Source: Acinetobacter rudis
Lineage (GTDB): Bacteria > Pseudomonadota > Gammaproteobacteria > Pseudomonadales > Moraxellaceae
Reading direction: 5' to 3'
NCBI RefSeq assembly: GCF_000829675.1
Contig: NZ_BBRX01000022.1
Span: 53,393 to 117,392, forward strand
DNA: 64,000 nucleotides
The notes below the pieces were generated by a model. It was not told the DNA's origin, did not search any database, and saw only the letters and a list, made by a program, of their open reading frames with translations. The translations under genes and the position numbers were made by a program. Within the stretch, counting starts at the first letter, position 1. Each line of letters begins with the position of its first letter. Of this stretch, positions 8,992 through 16,691 are shown piece by piece.

Positions 8992-9582
8992 TTACTTTTT
9001 CCAAACTGCTGTAAATTGCACTGCGACTTCACCATCCCAACGGCCATCAGCCAAAGTTGAAAAATCAGAAACAGCAGCACCAGATTGGTCTTTTGCAGAA
9101 GCGATGTTAAATAAGAAACTTCCTTGAGCAGACGAACGACCAGTACCCGCATAAGCACTTGCTAAAGCCAAATTATCTAAACCAGCACTGACGCTATTCG
9201 CTGTATCAATCAAAGTGATTGGCGTGGTTTTGCTTAATGCTTGACCATTCCAACTGACACCGACGTCTAACGTAGAGGCATCACCACCACTACGCGTTAA
9301 GGTATTGCCCATCAATTTTGAAGTCAGGGTAAAGTCAGTCGCGCCACTTTGACCCGCAATCGTTACATCGAATGCACCTACTTGAGTATTAAAGGCTTTA
9401 ACGCCTTCAGCATATTGAAATACCAGTGATTTCATTGGAGTCACAACAAGTGCACTCTTCGTATCTTTGGTTGCGCTTGCATCCCATTTTGCAGTAGCTA
9501 CTGCGGTTACATCAGCAAATGCCGTTGCAGCAAATAAAGTAGAAACAGATGCAAGTGCTAGTGTTGAAATTAACTTTTTCAT
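8992..9582 (-). CDS. ecpA: ECP-type major pilin EcpA (copy 1)
   Basis: Major structural subunit of the ECP-type pilus. It has a signal peptide (MKKLISTLALASVSTLFAA, cleavage after AFA) and a mature part that starts DVTAVATAKWDASATKD. That start and the segment SLVFQYAEGVKAFN closely follow E. coli EcpA (about 195 residues; here 196). No cysteine is present, as in alpha fimbriae. It is the first gene of the operon, with a good ribosome-binding site (GAGG) 8 bp before the ATG. Only that short leader is shared with the second copy; the sequence further upstream differs. No ecpR/matA-type regulator gene lies next to it. Confidence 0.94.
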   Translation of the reverse strand: MKKLISTLALASVSTLFAATAFADVTAVATAKWDASATKDTKSALVVTPMKSLVFQYAEGVKAFNTQVGAFDVTIAGQSGATDFTLTSKLMGNTLTRSGGDASTLDVGVSWNGQALSKTTPITLIDTANSVSAGLDNLALASAYAGTGRSSAQGSFLFNIASAKDQSGAAVSDFSTLADGRWDGEVAVQFTAVWKK

Positions 9583-10751
9583 ACAAACCTCAATTAATTT
9601 TTTGTATCGATTAATTTTTTAAACCTTTACTTAAATTACTGAACAAAACCCCAAAAGTTTATAACTCAGGTAATAAATAAAAATATTAATAGAGCCACAA
9701 ATAAATATTTACCCTGCGCACATAATATAATTTATTTATATTTAATCAACACAAAATAAACAAACAATAGACCAAAAATATTAATTCACATTTTAATTAT
9801 TAATATAAAATCAAATTGAAAAAATTATATTTAAAGCACTTTTTTGGGCACATTGTTCAGTAAAACTTTCAAATTCAACACTATAAAAAAAGCGTGGTGA
9901 TTCACAAAATCACAAAAATGTATGCTAAATTTCTTAACTTTAATTAATTATTATTACTATTAGTTACAATTTAATGTGATAAAATCGTAATTAAAGCTAA
10001 AAAAAGACCAATATTTACAAATTTGTTTAGATTTTTATAAATTCATGTGCTCTTCAAATTCCTTGAAGATTGATCAACCCAAAAACACATACACAAGATT
10101 AACTTAAAAGACTCAAAAACCAGCAATCACAAGGAAAAACATTAAAAAAACAAAAGTATTAAAACCAATAAAAATAGGAAAAATAGGAAAAATAATTCAA
10201 AATACCAAAAAACCAATAGATAACAATTAAGTTGTTAACAATTAATAATAAACTACTTAATTAAAAAATACCAAAAAAATTAATATTAAAAATTAACTTA
10301 CTAAATAAAAATATATAACCATGTAAAAAATCACATATAAAATATAAGAAACAAAGTCTACTAAGACTGGTTTTTTATTTTATCAGTCGAATTTAGAAAA
10401 AAGCTAAATTTTTGCAAGTACATTATGGATAAGTTAGAGCGAAAGTAGCGTCATAAAGCACTTCGACCCCAACAATGCAAATCAGGGATCAGTGCTGAGC
10501 AACTGAGTAAACACTTAAAGCGTTGAACACGCCGAGTTCTCTCATCATATTTCGCCAGAAAGTAAAAAATGAGCGGCTTAGAAAAGTCGAATAGTGCGGA
10601 TAGGTATAGTCGTGCTTGAACAACACAGAGAGAGTCTAAAGTTAGTGTTTAAAGCAGAAGAAATTGAAACGAATACTTCAATTAATGATGAACCGCAACA
10701 ATCGCACTTTTCTGTAAAATTGCTGCAGCCCTAATCATCTTTGTATAAGGA
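9583..10751. other. Long AT-rich intergenic region upstream of ecpA copy 1
   Basis: About 1.17 kb without an intact gene. The part next to ecpA (about 9600-10380) is extremely AT-rich and contains small repeats: a tandem AAAAATAGG near 10170-10190, TAACAATTAA twice 5 bp apart near 10220-10245, and AAAATACCAAAAAA twice. It must hold the ecpA promoter, but no hexamer pair stands out. AT-rich DNA of this kind is often bound by H-NS-like silencers. The part from about 10425 has a more balanced composition and looks like decayed coding sequence. Confidence 0.6.
10425..10734 (+). pseudogene. Possible decayed gene remnant
   Basis: From ATG 10425 the plus strand reads protein-like pieces interrupted by stops (for example CKSGISAEQLSKHLKR followed by a stop). 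A shifted frame then stays open for about 50 codons up to TAA at 10732-10734 (it contains LEQHRESLKLVFKAEEIE). The composition contrasts with the AT-rich DNA on its left. I do not recognise the ancestor; a transposase or an accessory gene is possible. There are no terminal inverted repeats that I can see. Confidence 0.25.
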
Positions 10752-12395
10752 CTAGTGGATTACCACTGCTCGCTGAATCAGGATAGAACTACTTTTAGAG
10801 AAATCAGCACTGCCAAACGTGAAACCATGGTCACGACTTAGTCGACTAGCACAAAAGGCTTCTGCCACTGCACTAGGGCTATATTGTAAAAGAAGCGCTG
10901 CTTGTAAGGCGATTGCGGTGCGTTCAACAATTAGTCGACTTCGTACTTCCAAATTTGTCATATCAGAGAATTCTTGAGTCAATTCATGAACAAAAAGATC
11001 CAATGAAGCATTTAAACCGCTAACTTTAGAAAACTCATGAAATAAAGCCTCTTTTACCCGAGGATCTTTATTTAAAGCTCTAAGTACATCTAAACACTGC
11101 ACATTACCACTGCCTTCCCAAATTGAGTTCAGCGGTGCTTGGCGATATAAACGAGGCAAGATATTCTCTTCGACATATCCTATTCCGCCCAAACACTCTT
11201 GTGCTTCATTGACAAAAGCTGGAGTTCTTTTGCAAATCCAGAACTTCGCTATTGCAGTCGCTATACGAGCAAATGCTGCTTCTGTAGGATCTGATTTTGA
11301 CAAATCGACTGCTTGAGCAACACGCATACTCAATACCAATGCCGCTTCGCTTTCCAAACTTAAGTCTGCCAGAACATTACGCATCAAAGGTTGATCAATC
11401 AGGAGTTTCCCGAAAGCACGACGTTGCGCAGTATGATGCAGTACCTGAACTAAAGCTTGACGCATGATGGCAGCTGAACCAATCGCACAGTCTAGTCGAG
11501 TGAATGCAACCATTTCTAAAATATTAACGATACCACGCCCTTCCTCACCCACGAGATAGGCGACAGCATTATGAAACTCCACTTCTGAAGATGCGTTGCT
11601 CCAATCACCCAGTTTATCTTTCAATCGTTGAATTCGAACACGATTTAAAGAACCATCAGATAAAATGCGAGGTACTAAAAAGCAACTTATACCAAGTTCT
11701 GTTTTGGCGAGTACCAAATGTGCATCACACATCGGCGCAGAAAAAAAGAATTTATGTCCAACAATATGGTAATAACCTTCGTCTTGTCGAATTGCTTGAC
11801 TGGTATTACTACGGACATCGGACCCACCTTGTTTTTCAGTCATTCCCATACCAATGGTGCACGAAAATTTCTGTTCGATGGGTAAAGAGCGAGGATCATA
11901 AGCTGCATTTAAAATCTTCGCTAACCAAACTTTGGCGAGCTCGGGTGCGTGTCTCAGTGTGGGTATGCTTGCATGAGTCATGGTAAGTGGGCATGCAGTA
12001 CCTGAATCTGCTTGGCTATTGATATACATCAATGCACATCTCACCACATGTGCACCTGTCTGATCGGCATGATTCCAAGAGAAACTATGTACCTCATTTT
12101 CCATAGAGTTTTTCATAATCTCATGGTATGACGGGTGAAATTCAACATGATCAATACGATGACCATAACGATCAAAAGCGTGCAATACGGGTTTATTTTT
12201 ATTTGCTAACTCACCGTGTTCCATCTGTTTTGAGCCAGCAAGCTGTCCTAAATCCAGCAATTGTTGATCGGCCCATGTCCCTGCCATTGCATGTACGATT
12301 TCCTGTAAAGCCTGATCAGTTGACCAAAGATTGTATGCTGGCAATGGCTCTGGCTGATTCATCACCTCATGGGTTTGAAAGGCATTATTCATCAC
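10752..12395 (-). CDS. AidB-like acyl-CoA dehydrogenase
   Basis: A flavoprotein of the acyl-CoA dehydrogenase superfamily, closest in layout to E. coli AidB (541 residues; here 547). AidB binds FAD and DNA and belongs to the adaptive response to alkylation; it has weak isovaleryl-CoA dehydrogenase activity. Visible features are the mid-domain TEKQGGSDVRSNT (FAD/substrate loop), the C-terminal helical domain with QRRAFGKLLIDQPL and ECLGGIGYVEEN, and the AidB-typical IWEGSGNVQCLDVLRAL. It is divergent from a PaaX-family regulator, with a 14-bp palindrome in between, so that regulator is the likely controller. This context suggests catabolism of an acyl-CoA at least as much as alkylation defence. 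Confidence 0.85.
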   Translation of the reverse strand: MMNNAFQTHEVMNQPEPLPAYNLWSTDQALQEIVHAMAGTWADQQLLDLGQLAGSKQMEHGELANKNKPVLHAFDRYGHRIDHVEFHPSYHEIMKNSMENEVHSFSWNHADQTGAHVVRCALMYINSQADSGTACPLTMTHASIPTLRHAPELAKVWLAKILNAAYDPRSLPIEQKFSCTIGMGMTEKQGGSDVRSNTSQAIRQDEGYYHIVGHKFFFSAPMCDAHLVLAKTELGISCFLVPRILSDGSLNRVRIQRLKDKLGDWSNASSEVEFHNAVAYLVGEEGRGIVNILEMVAFTRLDCAIGSAAIMRQALVQVLHHTAQRRAFGKLLIDQPLMRNVLADLSLESEAALVLSMRVAQAVDLSKSDPTEAAFARIATAIAKFWICKRTPAFVNEAQECLGGIGYVEENILPRLYRQAPLNSIWEGSGNVQCLDVLRALNKDPRVKEALFHEFSKVSGLNASLDLFVHELTQEFSDMTNLEVRSRLIVERTAIALQAALLLQYSPSAVAEAFCASRLSRDHGFTFGSADFSKSSSILIQRAVVIH

Positions 12396-12411
12396 TCACC
12401 TCAATAACTTT

Positions 12412-12425
12412 ATTTATGCATAAAT
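12412..12425. promoter_or_regulatory. Perfect palindrome between aidB-like and paaX-like genes
   Basis: ATTTATGCATAAAT is a perfect 14-bp palindrome 17 bp before the aidB-like ATG, in the 121-bp divergent region. PaaX-family repressors bind inverted repeats in such places, so this is a candidate operator. AT-rich DNA makes chance palindromes less rare. Confidence 0.45.
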
Positions 12426-12516
12426 GATTTATTCTCTCATGAAAATTACATACAAATAATATTTATGTCAATTGGTGTAATATTGAGAGGTTTGTTAAAA
12501 TTATTCGGTCATTCTC

Positions 12517-13353
12517 ATGTTCATAAAAGTTGATATGGAAACAATCCAACCTATTGCAAAAGACTTCTTATTAAAAATACTGGGGGTTGTAGATAATGAT
12601 GCACTCGACATTACAGCTGCTATTCGAGCTGGGGCAGTTTTTGACCTATCACCAAATAATATCCGTGTTGCCATTAACAGATTGCAGAGTTCAGGACTGA
12701 TTGAACCCATAACTCGAGGTGCTTATCAACTTTCGATTAAAGGTCGAGTACTGCGCGATGAAATCAGTTTGTGGCGAACAGCAGAACATTTTACTCAAAC
12801 ATGGGATGGCAGTTGGATTGCTGCACTGACCACAACTGTGAATAAAAGCAATCGAACCCTCTCACGTAATACCAATCGTGCTTTTGGCTTAGTGGGCATG
12901 CAAGAATTACATGCAGGTTTATATATCAGACCAAATAATATTAAAAATGGTGTTAACAGCATCAAGAAAAAACTTCTTTCTCTTGAATGTGATCCAAATA
13001 TCGTACTCTTTAATGCACAAGACTTTGATGAACTCTATACACAAAAGGCCACCCAACTTTGGGATACCGTACAAATGCAAAAGAGCTATCTTGAGCAAAT
13101 ACACATTCTGAATGAATCATTAATTAATATTAAAAATATGCAGCTTAAAGATGCAGCGCGAGAAACATATTCGTTGGGTGATCATGCGATTAAAAAAATA
13201 ATCTTTGACCCTCTACTCCCTGCTCCTTTAGTTTCAGTTGAATCGAGACTAGAGTTTCGTCAAACTTTAATCGAATACGACAAAGTTGGCCATCGTGTAT
13301 GGAGTGCTCTATTACAAGGAGAAAGCTCAACGAACCTCGATAAAAATGAGTAA
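12517..13353 (+). CDS. PaaX-family transcriptional regulator
   Basis: A repressor of the PaaX type, which senses acyl-CoA esters such as phenylacetyl-CoA in the known members. The N-terminal helix-turn-helix covers about residues 20-75 (LSPNNIRVAINRLQSSGLIE, then RGAYQLSIKGR). It is followed by a PaaX central domain (WDGSWIAAL, GLYIRPNN) and a C-terminal domain (VGHRVWSALLQGE). The length of 278 residues is normal for the family. ATG 12517 has no clear ribosome-binding site; ATG 12535 (METIQ) is an alternative start. The divergent gene is an AidB-like acyl-CoA dehydrogenase, which is a plausible target. Confidence 0.82.
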   Translation: MFIKVDMETIQPIAKDFLLKILGVVDNDALDITAAIRAGAVFDLSPNNIRVAINRLQSSGLIEPITRGAYQLSIKGRVLRDEISLWRTAEHFTQTWDGSWIAALTTTVNKSNRTLSRNTNRAFGLVGMQELHAGLYIRPNNIKNGVNSIKKKLLSLECDPNIVLFNAQDFDELYTQKATQLWDTVQMQKSYLEQIHILNESLINIKNMQLKDAARETYSLGDHAIKKIIFDPLLPAPLVSVESRLEFRQTLIEYDKVGHRVWSALLQGESSTNLDKNE

Positions 13354-13424
13354 CACTAAGCCTTGTGCTCAACAAAAAGTGGATAGCGTTTTAATTCTTC
13401 GACCAAATTTTTGCATGTGATTTT

Positions 13425-13452
13425 TTGCTAAATTTTTTCGATTCGCTATAAT
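13425..13452 (+). promoter_or_regulatory. Sigma70-type promoter upstream of dusA
   Basis: TTGCTA (13425-13430) and TATAAT (13447-13452) are separated by 16 bp. The predicted transcript would have a leader of about 135 bases before dusA. A second weaker -10 (TGCTAAAAT) lies closer to the gene, near 13550. Confidence 0.55.
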
Positions 13453-13592
13453 TCGCGTCATCTCCATGAGACTACATCAAACGCTATATAGAGTTTGGGC
13501 TGTGGGTGTAATTAAGCTCAGTTGCTGTAACACTTTCAATTTAAACCCTATGCTAAAATGCACCGCCTATCCATATCAAGGAACCAACACAC

Positions 13593-14612
13593 ATGCCTGA
13601 AATCAATAAAGATTCAGTGATTAATAAGAATTTCAGAATCAGTGTTGCTCCGATGATGGATTGGACAACCAAAGATTATCGTTATTTTGCTCGTTTATTT
13701 AATCCACATATTACGCTCTATACAGAGATGGTTACGACAGGTGCGATTATTTACGGCGATGCTGCACGTCATCTCAATTATAATCAACAAGAACATCCGA
13801 TCGTATTACAACTGGGTGGCTCTAATCCACAAGATCTCGCGACTTGCAGCAAAATGGCTGAGGACTGGGGCTACGATGAAGTAAATCTTAATGTTGGCTG
13901 TCCAAGTGACCGCGTACAAAACAATAAAATTGGTGCTTGCCTTATGGCAGAAGCCGATCTGGTCGCAGAATGTATTGCTGCAATGCAACAGGCAACCCAC
14001 ATCCCCGTGACGATCAAGCATAGAATCGGTATCGATGACATGCAAAGTTATGAGGAGATGTTGCACTTCGTCGATACCGTTGCAGCAACAGGTTGTAAAC
14101 ATTTTGTCGTCCACGCACGTATTGCTTTACTACAAGGACTTTCACCTAAAGAAAATCGTGACGTTCCACCACTACGTTATGAAGATGTTTATCGTCTCAA
14201 GCAGGAACGTCCTGACTTATATATAGAAATTAATGGTGGTATCAAAACATTTGAAGAAACCAAAACGCATCTACAACATGTTGATGGTGTCATGATTGGG
14301 CGTGAGGCTTATCACAACCCCTATCTACTTGCTGAATTGGGTGAGTTATATGGCTTAGATACACTGCCGAATCGTTTCGATATTATGCAGCAGATGATTC
14401 CCTACTTTGAACAGCGTATGGCTGAAGGTGCGCCAATTTCTATTTTAACTCGTCACATTCTGGGTTTATTTCAAAATCTACCTGGTGCACGTAAATGGCG
14501 TCAGTCGCTCAGCGGTGGCAATGCGAAAAGCTTAAATGATGTCAAAGCTGCAATTGAAAATATTCAGGCAGCGATGCAGCGTACAGAAGATTATATTCGA
14601 GAAAATCAGTAG
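13593..14612 (+). CDS. dusA: tRNA-dihydrouridine(20/20a) synthase DusA
   Basis: An FMN-dependent enzyme that reduces uridine to dihydrouridine at positions 20/20a in the D-loop of tRNA. The TIM-barrel start SVAPMMDWTTKDYR, the active-site loop NVGCPSDRVQ with its catalytic Cys, and the downstream HARIALLQGLSPKENR are those of DusA rather than DusB or DusC. In the DusA family the HAR segment is usually followed by K or N; here it reads HARIAL. The 339 residues are usual. The gene is intact, with no integrase beside it, although dusA is a known insertion site for genomic islands. A perfect hairpin follows it. Confidence 0.95.
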   Translation: MPEINKDSVINKNFRISVAPMMDWTTKDYRYFARLFNPHITLYTEMVTTGAIIYGDAARHLNYNQQEHPIVLQLGGSNPQDLATCSKMAEDWGYDEVNLNVGCPSDRVQNNKIGACLMAEADLVAECIAAMQQATHIPVTIKHRIGIDDMQSYEEMLHFVDTVAATGCKHFVVHARIALLQGLSPKENRDVPPLRYEDVYRLKQERPDLYIEINGGIKTFEETKTHLQHVDGVMIGREAYHNPYLLAELGELYGLDTLPNRFDIMQQMIPYFEQRMAEGAPISILTRHILGLFQNLPGARKWRQSLSGGNAKSLNDVKAAIENIQAAMQRTEDYIRENQ

Positions 14613-14626
14613 TTCTTATACTCTCC

Positions 14627-14653
14627 AAACCTCTCCTTAATCAGGAGAGGTTT
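14627..14653 (+). terminator. Hairpin downstream of dusA
   Basis: AAACCTCTCC (14627-14636) and GGAGAGGTTT (14644-14653) form a perfect 10-bp stem with a 7-base loop, 15 bp after the dusA stop. There is no T-run beyond the TTT of the stem, so it may stabilise the mRNA 3' end rather than be a strong intrinsic terminator. Confidence 0.5.
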
Positions 14654-14781
14654 AACCCACGACTTTTAACTCACTCCACACTAAGCATAAGTTTTTACAC
14701 AAATATTTTTGCTAGTCATCAGCTATTCAATCTGTAGATTCCTATACCCAGTTAAGGGGCAAGTCTAAAATACGGTTTAGA

Positions 14782-15636
14782 TCATTGAATTTTATTTAAT
14801 AGACCATTTTCTACCTGATAAATTGAGCCATTGGCAAAATTGATTTGCTGTTTAATACCATCAAGATGTGGATAGCCTTGGATTTTTTCCAATTGGTTTG
14901 AACGCTGGAATTTATTGGTTTTCGGGTTATACATCCAATAAATATGGTGTTGATCTTCTGCCCAACGACCATTTGATGCATCAGATAAAATCAAATCATA
15001 ATGACCATCAAAGTTAATATCTTTATAGTCAACCGACTGATTATAGGCTTTAAAACCTGTCAGTTGCTGAACTACTTTTTTAGTTTTTTGATCAATCACA
15101 TCAATACGTTCAATAAAATTATTTAAGGTTGCAGCATTATTTGGAGTATAGAATTTAAAAAAGAATGCTGGTTTATCTGCCACTTTAAATGCTGGCTCAA
15201 ACTTAAGCTCTTTAGTTTGAAGCTGATTTTTTTGAACCAGTTTTGCAGTAAAACTTCCTGTAATGGCATTGAGTTGGCCATTTAACTGGTAATCGCCTGC
15301 CTCAAGACTTGCATCAGCAGGAGAAATCAAAGAAGCCAAATTAAGTTGATGACCTTTTTGTAATCCCTCAAAACGGATGCTTTTATCTGTCTTTAAATCA
15401 GTGAGGGTCGCGCGTGGATTCCACACACCAGCATATAGATCTAAAAAATACTGACCGTCTGTTGAGCGTAACATACGCTGCATATTAATTTTGACATCGT
15501 TCAAGTTCTTAAATTGTCCTTGAGTAGATGTTGTTGTAGCTGCTGAAGTTTTTTGTACAATTTCCGCGTGTGCAACCGTAGATCCTGCCAATACAACACC
15601 AAACAAACCACTGACTAAAGTTCGGCTAAATTTCAT
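14782..15636 (-). CDS. Secreted protein of unknown function with FG-GAP-like motif
   Basis: An exported protein of 284 residues from ATG 15636, preceded by AGGT. The upstream ATG 15654 is less likely because the hydrophobic signal sequence starts right after MKFSRTL. Signal peptide cleavage is likely at STVAHA, before EIVQ. The C-terminal third holds DINFDGHYDLILSD, a DxNxDGxxD calcium-loop pattern seen in FG-GAP/VCBS-type repeats, followed by an aromatic segment (HIYWMYNPKTNKFQ) typical of XAC2610-like proteins. I do not recognise a specific family. It stands alone between dusA and the second ecp operon, and nothing links it to the pilus. Confidence 0.75.
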   Translation of the reverse strand: MKFSRTLVSGLFGVVLAGSTVAHAEIVQKTSAATTTSTQGQFKNLNDVKINMQRMLRSTDGQYFLDLYAGVWNPRATLTDLKTDKSIRFEGLQKGHQLNLASLISPADASLEAGDYQLNGQLNAITGSFTAKLVQKNQLQTKELKFEPAFKVADKPAFFFKFYTPNNAATLNNFIERIDVIDQKTKKVVQQLTGFKAYNQSVDYKDINFDGHYDLILSDASNGRWAEDQHHIYWMYNPKTNKFQRSNQLEKIQGYPHLDGIKQQINFANGSIYQVENGLLNKIQ

Positions 15637-15897
15637 TGTACCTATTACACTCATCAATCGAGATTAAATTATGGCTAATTTAACATACAATTATCTAGAA
15701 AAGCTGAAGACAAAAAGTGTATGCGATCTAAATAAGTCACTCTTGAATAGCTTCTAAAAATTAGCGCTTTTTTTATAAGTACAAAATTAAAATCCACTGA
15801 ATTTCATTTGTACATTATTTATCACTTTGAATTTTAATACTGAGCAGCCTAATCCAATACAAGGCCTTTTCGCCTCTTATTATTGATCACCAACCTC

Positions 15898-16665
15898 CTA
15901 CTCCACGCTATGTTTCTGCTCTTCAACGGACTGTTTTGTTTCTTGAGTTTCCTCAGTAGTTGCCAGTAGTGCTTTGTTATTTTCTTGCTCACACTGCTGA
16001 CTAATCATGGTGTAGCTTTTATTAGCCACGATAAATTTTTGGTTTTTTTGCTTTACGATGTCATGTCTAAATTCTTCATCAGGTAACATATAAAACTGTG
16101 TCGAACTTTCATCATCCAGTTTACAGCTTTTATGAATAATGACCCGAAAAAAAGTATTCCCTGTATTTTTAATTACGCCTTCTTTTTCATCTATAACATA
16201 TTGAAGTTTTTGTTTTCGAGGCCGTACCACCATAATGGTACTCATGGATACTTTCGGTACAAATGTCGTGGCTTGAGGTGTCACACCCTCTTCAAAAGCA
16301 GAAAATGGCACCTCAGAAAAGACCACTCGATAATAACGTTCTTGATCATCTTTAGGACCAATATAAAGCAACTTAAAAAAGTCTGTACTTTTAGGATTAA
16401 TCTGCAAACTTAACGGTGTAAAGATCAGTTCACGCTCCTTTGCATAAACCATATTTTCACCATTTTCTCCCGGTTTATCGATCTTAAAAGACTGTACCGT
16501 ATAGAGGTTTAAAGTACTGGTATCATTTTGCACAGGTTTAGAAATAAAACTTTCATCGGAACCCATCTCATAGATATAAGAAGAAAAATAGGCCGCTGAG
16601 GCGATATGGCTGAGCCCCATTCCAGTCAGGAGCAGTACAACTCTGCAAAAAAACGTATTTATCAT
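15898..16665 (-). CDS. ecpE: ECP-type fimbrial chaperone EcpE (copy 2)
   Basis: Paralogue of the chaperone at 3.3 kb. Most of the chain aligns without gaps (SSYIYEMGSDESFISKPV is shared exactly), so it should do the same job for EcpD of this operon. It is 255 residues long because of a polar, Glu/Gln/Thr-rich C-terminal extension (about 20 residues, ending EEQKHSVE) that copy 1 and the E. coli protein lack. The signal peptide ends near SHIASA. It is the last gene of the operon, 26 bp after ecpD. The extension is probably disordered. Confidence 0.9.
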   Translation of the reverse strand: MINTFFCRVVLLLTGMGLSHIASAAYFSSYIYEMGSDESFISKPVQNDTSTLNLYTVQSFKIDKPGENGENMVYAKERELIFTPLSLQINPKSTDFFKLLYIGPKDDQERYYRVVFSEVPFSAFEEGVTPQATTFVPKVSMSTIMVVRPRKQKLQYVIDEKEGVIKNTGNTFFRVIIHKSCKLDDESSTQFYMLPDEEFRHDIVKQKNQKFIVANKSYTMISQQCEQENNKALLATTEETQETKQSVEEQKHSVE

Positions 16666-16691
16666 ATCGCGTTCAACAATCCGTTAATCAA

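Noticed and set aside
9583..10751. Insertion sequence in the gap next to ecpA copy 1
   Set aside because: No terminal inverted repeats, target-site duplication or recognisable transposase motif was found.
13505..13535. Sequence resembling a tRNA D-arm (AAGCTCAGTTGCTG)
   Set aside because: No acceptor stem, anticodon arm or T-arm fits around it; a complete cloverleaf cannot be drawn.
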